64,000 nucleotides of DNA from positions 24,946,346 to 25,010,345 of the forward strand of contig NC_052667.1 in the NCBI RefSeq assembly GCF_016802725.1, given 5' to 3'. The notes under the pieces are model-generated. The model worked only from the letters and a program-made list of their open reading frames with translations, did not search any database and had not been told where the DNA came from. The DNA is from Solenopsis invicta. Its lineage: Eukaryota; Arthropoda; Insecta; Hymenoptera; Formicidae. Below, piece after piece: positions 59,601 to 64,000 of this stretch. Positions within the stretch are counted from its first letter, which is position 1; every line of letters starts with the position of its first letter. The position numbers were made by a program, and so were the translations under genes.

Positions 59601-62600
59601 CTGTAATGTTCTTTGAGGAAAGAGAAAGTCGAGTTTACTTAAAGTTTACTTAAATGTTAAGAGCAAGAAAACGAAACGGGCGAGTAGGCGTAACAACTTA
59701 TAAACGTGGCCTGTGAATGGCAGCAATTACGTCGAGAATTCTCCTTACGAAGACGTCGCGCGCGAGCGCGCTGATGACATTAGTATGCTACCATCTGGCA
59801 TCTTATCCCGAACTTTTAATAGCGCATTTAAATTTTTCAAGCACAATGAAGTGCATTTTGGAAGTTAAACGCTCCGACGGTACCATCTCCTACGAAAGTT
59901 TAAACTTTTGTCGAGACCTAGCGGGAGCACTGTCTGCGAATTGCCCTGAAAATTATTTGAATCTAATTAATTTCACTCGACACGAAGAGGCGAATCTCAC
60001 AGAAATTTATGACACTTTATATATATATTTGTATTTTGTATTTATAGAGGAGATGAAAAGTCTTTTCCAACTTTATATCAATTTCAGAGTTGGTTATGAC
60101 TTGTGACTTACAAAGGGGCAGGTGTTTAGACGCGCTGCCTTTTGCGCGCCCGCCGATTAATCTCGTCAAAATATTCGCGAATAAAATTTAGATTCTATCG
60201 TTGCTCGCCGCACCGCGAAAAGATTCAATTACTCGCCTGAAGGTTCGCGGCCTTTACGTTTCACGTGACTTCTCGCGATCTTTCAAATTTATCATCTTAA
60301 ATAACACTTTTCTTTCGTCAGCCTTAAAGACAAAATTGCAATTTGCCGGGACGAACATTCTCGCAAAGAAGATCTTGGAAGCTCGCGGAAGGGCGCGGCT
60401 TCTCCGATGCGACTTTGCATTTTAAAACCGGTGATCTTACTTTCAATCAATTTTTTTTTCTTGCGCTAGCGACTCTGCTTTACATAAAAAAAATGGCATC
60501 TCTTCTCTCCCGTCCTTTTCTCGCTGCACCGCCGCCGCGGCAAGATCGCGCGCATAATTTTGAAGGATTACACGACGACACTCGTGTGGACTCGGATATT
60601 TTATCGCTTTTATATCGATAACGGGGTTTTATGCAGCAAAGATGAAAAGGATTGAAGATAAGACTCAACGATTAAAATAATCGATATATTTTTTTTAAAA
60701 CTTTGATTGATTGCACGATGAGTTTCGACGAGGTAATCGCGTCGCAAAATTTTCTATGTTTTTACATTCTGTCGTCAATCTGTTTTGCGTGAATTAGGAA
60801 GAAAGATAGAAAGAAAGAAAGTGGCGTGTCACGAAAGTACGGCGGTATTCATTTCGTCCACATTTTTTACAAGTTACACGGTCGTTTAACTCCGAAAGAA
60901 TTTTAATCCGTTTGTTACGAAGTTTAGATATTGGAAGGTTTAATATTATTGAAGAAAATCTTTCGGTTCTTTTGCTAAGAAGGAGAGTTGTTTTAATAAA
61001 ACTGAAAAGAACTTGATTGAGTAGCGATATAAAAAACGAGTAAAATTTTCAAACTTTTAGGTGTTTGAGAAGGGACGCTATATTTTAGGATATAATAATA
61101 ATAAATTCAACTCAATATCTTCTAACACGAAATAAAAATTATTACAAATAAAAATGATTAAAGTTAAATAGCTTTAATAATTTTTATTTTGTATTAGAAG
61201 ATGTTGAATTGAATAGACTAATGATTTATTAAACGGAAAGTTTGGTGTATTTTAAATATTCTGAAAATTTTTGACGTCGTTAAAGAAAATTTTATGATTC
61301 TTTCTTGTTAAGAAAGAGAGTTTCTATTTCAGTAAATTGAGAAAAACTTGCTTAAGTAAAACTATAAAAACGGATGGAATGTTTAAACTTTATTTGATTA
61401 AGAAAGGGTGTTTTATGATTTCAATAGAAAATCTTATTTTAATTTTTTTCGAATTTTGCATTAAAATAAAATGAAGCAATTTACGTTTTTAACTAGATAA
61501 AACTTTATATACCAATAGCATTGTAAAGTTTGTATCGGTATCACTTGTTATAAAATTAACTCAGCAAAACATAGTTTTAAAAAATTGACTTTTTTAAAAC
61601 TGAAATGAGATTAGTTATTTTTTATAGATTTTGGACTCTAAGTGCAATTACGGTTTACAAATTTTATGACATCATATTTTTGAGAAATATGCATAATTGC
61701 AAAGAACATCTATTTTTATTCACTTTGTCATAATTATGCCGTGACATGCTGGATAAATTTTATCGCGATCAAAATTAAATATGTTAGAATTTTTAGCTCT
61801 AAAAAAGAATTTTCTGCGTTGGCTACATTTAACAAGATATTCATAATTAAAATGGGGTATATATGTAAAAAGTCTTTTTATGTGATTTTTTTTGCTAAAA
61901 TTCAGGTTTTAATTATTATCGATTATACTAATTTACACCATTTCATCAATTTTAGCATTACATTCATATTTAGTATTATAAAACCTTCTATAAATTTTTA
62001 CAAAAATTTGGACATATTTTAAATTTGATATCCGCCAAATTAAATTTTAAATTCGAATTTTAATATCGGATTTGTATTCAGCAATCTAAGAAATTTTTAA
62101 ATAAAAAAAAATACAGTTGGTATTTATTTGATAAATCGTAAGAGATCAAATTCTTAGCTTCTTTGCAATAAATCCCATATTTAACGATAAATATCTTATT
62201 AATCATAATCGACATCAAAAATTGTTTAAGGGTTAAAAGTCCTAATAACATATTTAATTTTGATTGTAATAAAATTTTTTCAGCATTTTACATGCTGTAA
62301 TCATAATACAACAAAATATGTGAAAATAGCACTTTTTTGCAACTTTAAATATAAATTTCTCAAAATTGTAACGTAATGAAGCAATTTGGAAACCGGATTC
62401 GTATTCAGTGTACATAAAATTATAGGAAATGTCTAATCTCGTTTTAGTGATTCTGTTTAACTGTGTAATTCTAACACGATCTGAGCGAGGAGAAATCTAG
62501 GGAATATTTTGGAAAATAAAGATAAGACTATTTCCTACAAATAACGATAACTTTTTGGCACATCAGGCAGGCAACATAGGAGATTATTTCCTGAAGCAAT

Positions 62601-63054
62601 TTTTGACGTAGTGGCTAACCACGGCCGATACTCGTGATAATAATGTTAAGTGGTGCTAAAAGTGTTAAAGGCACTGTTACAGGTAAATGGGAAGGGGTGG
62701 ATCTTTGCACTTAAGTGCTGCGCGATGAAGATTACGCTCATAAACGTAAATAGGTTCGAAAGATCGGCATCGCGAGAGCGCGAGATGGAGATTTGCGGGA
62801 AGTAATAAAATCGCGCGAGTGTGCAAAGAGAAACGTTCTGCGAAACGTCATAAGAAATAAAACGCCCATCAAATCGTTTCTCCTCTCTTTTTTTCTTCCG
62901 CTCAACCTCCGGTGCGCCATAAACGTTAGATAGGGACGTGAGCGCTAAAGCACTCTTACGAGGTCGAAGTTTACGTTCTCGAAGAATGAAAAATGTCCTA
63001 GACACGCGTGATCTGAATAAATGCTTGACTTTTAGGTATTTGTTTGTACTTTCC
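53628..63054. other. Long stretch without supported genes, presumed intron or intergenic
   Basis: Mostly AT-rich. Unique GC-richer islands at about 53930-54240, 55730-56000, 57930-58260, 59480-60640 and 62600-63000 could be enhancers or missed exons. The longest frames, 59717-60106 (+, 129 codons) and 62646-63095 (-, 149 codons), show no motif or splice partner, and the second begins inside a MITE. A (GA)n-like purine run lies at about 57381-57402. Confidence 0.4.
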
Positions 63055-63308
63055 CACACGGAAAGAACGCTTTTGTAAAGTACATGAAAGCTCAACTAGA
63101 TACTAGGTCTGAAAATAATTTTGTCGAGCCATCAAAATAATTATGTAGGATACGCTCAAGCTGGTTACTAAAATGCCAAAACTTTCTGCAGCACTGTTTA
63201 TCATAATGGAGCGTTCTATATTATTATTCTTATGATCCTACGAAATTATTCTCAGATTTGTATCTAGCTAAATTTTTAGATACTCCAACGAGACCGGTCT
63301 TTCCGTGC
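63055..63308. repeat. CACGGAAAGAAC-type MITE, copy c
   Basis: Left CACACGGAAAGAACGCTTTTG, then GTCTGAAAATAATTTTGTCG and CATCAAAATAATTATGTAGG. Right CCTACGAAATTATTCTCAGA, AATTTTTAGATACTCC and GACCGGTCTTTCCGTGCG mirror it. Same organisation as 25890-26124. Confidence 0.8.
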
Positions 63309-64000
63309 GTTGAAAATAAACGAAAAACAAACAACATATATGTGTTCGTTGATAAATCGAGTTCCGATTAGTCGCAGATTAAGAATTTTATAGCGGAACG
63401 AAATCTCATCTCGAATTCTCATCAATCTTTTTTTGTGTTTTTTTGTGTAGATAGTTGAAATATTCTTCATTGAGATAAAATTTCACGAAACGGAAAAATT
63501 ATTAGTAAAATAATATGTGCTATTTGCAATAAAATTAAAGTATTGGTAGAGAATGAGAGAGAAAGAAAGAGAGAATGTTTAACGGTAAAAGAAATCCGAT
63601 CGTTTTCTCGAAATCGAAGACATAAAGCACACGTCGAAGGACGGCGACGTAATGATACAATACCTTTCTCCGGTATCGAAGGACAAGGGGAACATTAACG
63701 ATTAGGACTACATGAGACAGCATTCTTTGAAATTGACACATTGAAAGAAAATCAGTAACTATTCGACAGTCAATATACGGACGAATAACAATAGGAATTG
63801 CGAAATGAGAAACGTTGAGAAATGAGCTTCAACGTTCGCGCAAGTTTATCGACGTGCACGATCGCAGGATTTCGTTCACAATAAAGTGTGCTCGTGCGAA
63901 ATTCACGTTAACGATATTTAAATACTCCTTTCTTGATAAAGCAGTTTCACAGTTTAACAATCATCCTGATAAATAAAGACTTTCACAATATCCAAGGTGT
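63309..64000. other. Window end, no supported gene
   Basis: Moderately GC-rich unique sequence towards 63580-63900. Short minus frames (63276-63470, 63535-63741) have no recognisable features. Confidence 0.35.

Noticed and set aside
59717..60106. 129-codon + strand frame beginning MAAITSRILLTKTSRASALM
   Set aside because: No recognisable domain, no splice partners, and it sits in a GC-richer island where frames of this size arise by chance. It could be revisited if transcripts exist.
62646..63095. 149-codon minus-strand frame
   Set aside because: Its first residues lie in the MITE at 63055-63308, and the rest is basic low-complexity sequence without motifs.
1..64000. tRNA, rRNA, CRISPR or viral insertions
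   Set aside because: Scanning by eye found no tRNA-like A/B box pair with a foldable cloverleaf, no rRNA-like block, no spaced identical repeats of CRISPR type, and no reverse-transcriptase, capsid or transposase motif. A tRNAscan-SE/Infernal run would be needed to exclude small RNAs.

Overview
The window is AT-rich, intron-containing animal DNA. The one gene recognised with certainty, at about 34.1-39.3 kb, is the insect form of the bromodomain chromatin-remodelling subunit BRD7/BRD9. Short GT-AG introns, CpG-dense promoter blocks in an AT-rich background and many small palindromic DNA-transposon derivatives (MITEs) suggest an insect, most likely a hymenopteran and perhaps an ant. The order-level guess is inference. 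There is no sign of an operon, prophage, CRISPR array or virus.

Left third (about 1.1-20.5 kb). This is a tandem duplication of one multi-exon gene, both copies on the + strand. Copy 1 (2736-10506) resolves into 11 exons whose splice phases all agree and encode about 1089 aa. Copy 2 (12589-19111) resolves into 11 exons encoding about 759 aa. Their first coding exons form a coiled coil resembling the shugoshin N-terminal domain; this family call is tentative. Downstream, a three-exon module (phase 0-1, 1-0, 0-0) is itself duplicated inside each gene. Each module's large exon opens with a hydrophobic-Asp-acidic motif resembling a SUMO-interacting motif. Copy 1 carries seven in-frame 138-bp (46-residue) repeats and a C-terminal zinc-finger exon. 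Copy 2 has only one repeat unit, has lost the zinc-finger exon, and has a rearranged exon 10/11 boundary. Upstream DNA, including a roughly 100-bp hairpin, is duplicated with the genes. Another block (about 1.09-1.6 kb) recurs after copy 2 (about 19.99-20.47 kb), so the array may once have held more units.

Middle (20.6-34 kb). No convincing complete gene is visible. It holds several MITE families, a CpG-dense block at 27.4-28.3 kb with a minus-strand splice-donor-like site, and the CpG-dense BRD7/9 promoter at 32.7-34.1 kb.

BRD7/9 (34142-39270). Three coding exons encode 805 aa, with a bromodomain followed by the family-specific conserved region (DUF3512). Intron 1 contains a nest of inverted repeats, including a 36-bp hairpin with one mismatch.

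Right part (39.4-64 kb). A CpG-rich block leads into what looks like the 5' end of another + strand gene (coding exons 42139-42216 and 43128-43170, compatible phases). The rest would be a long intron or intergenic DNA. It holds a 2.3-kb giant palindrome (about 46.69-48.99 kb) with mirror-image, outward-pointing splice donors, plus AT-rich MITEs and scattered GC-richer unique islands.
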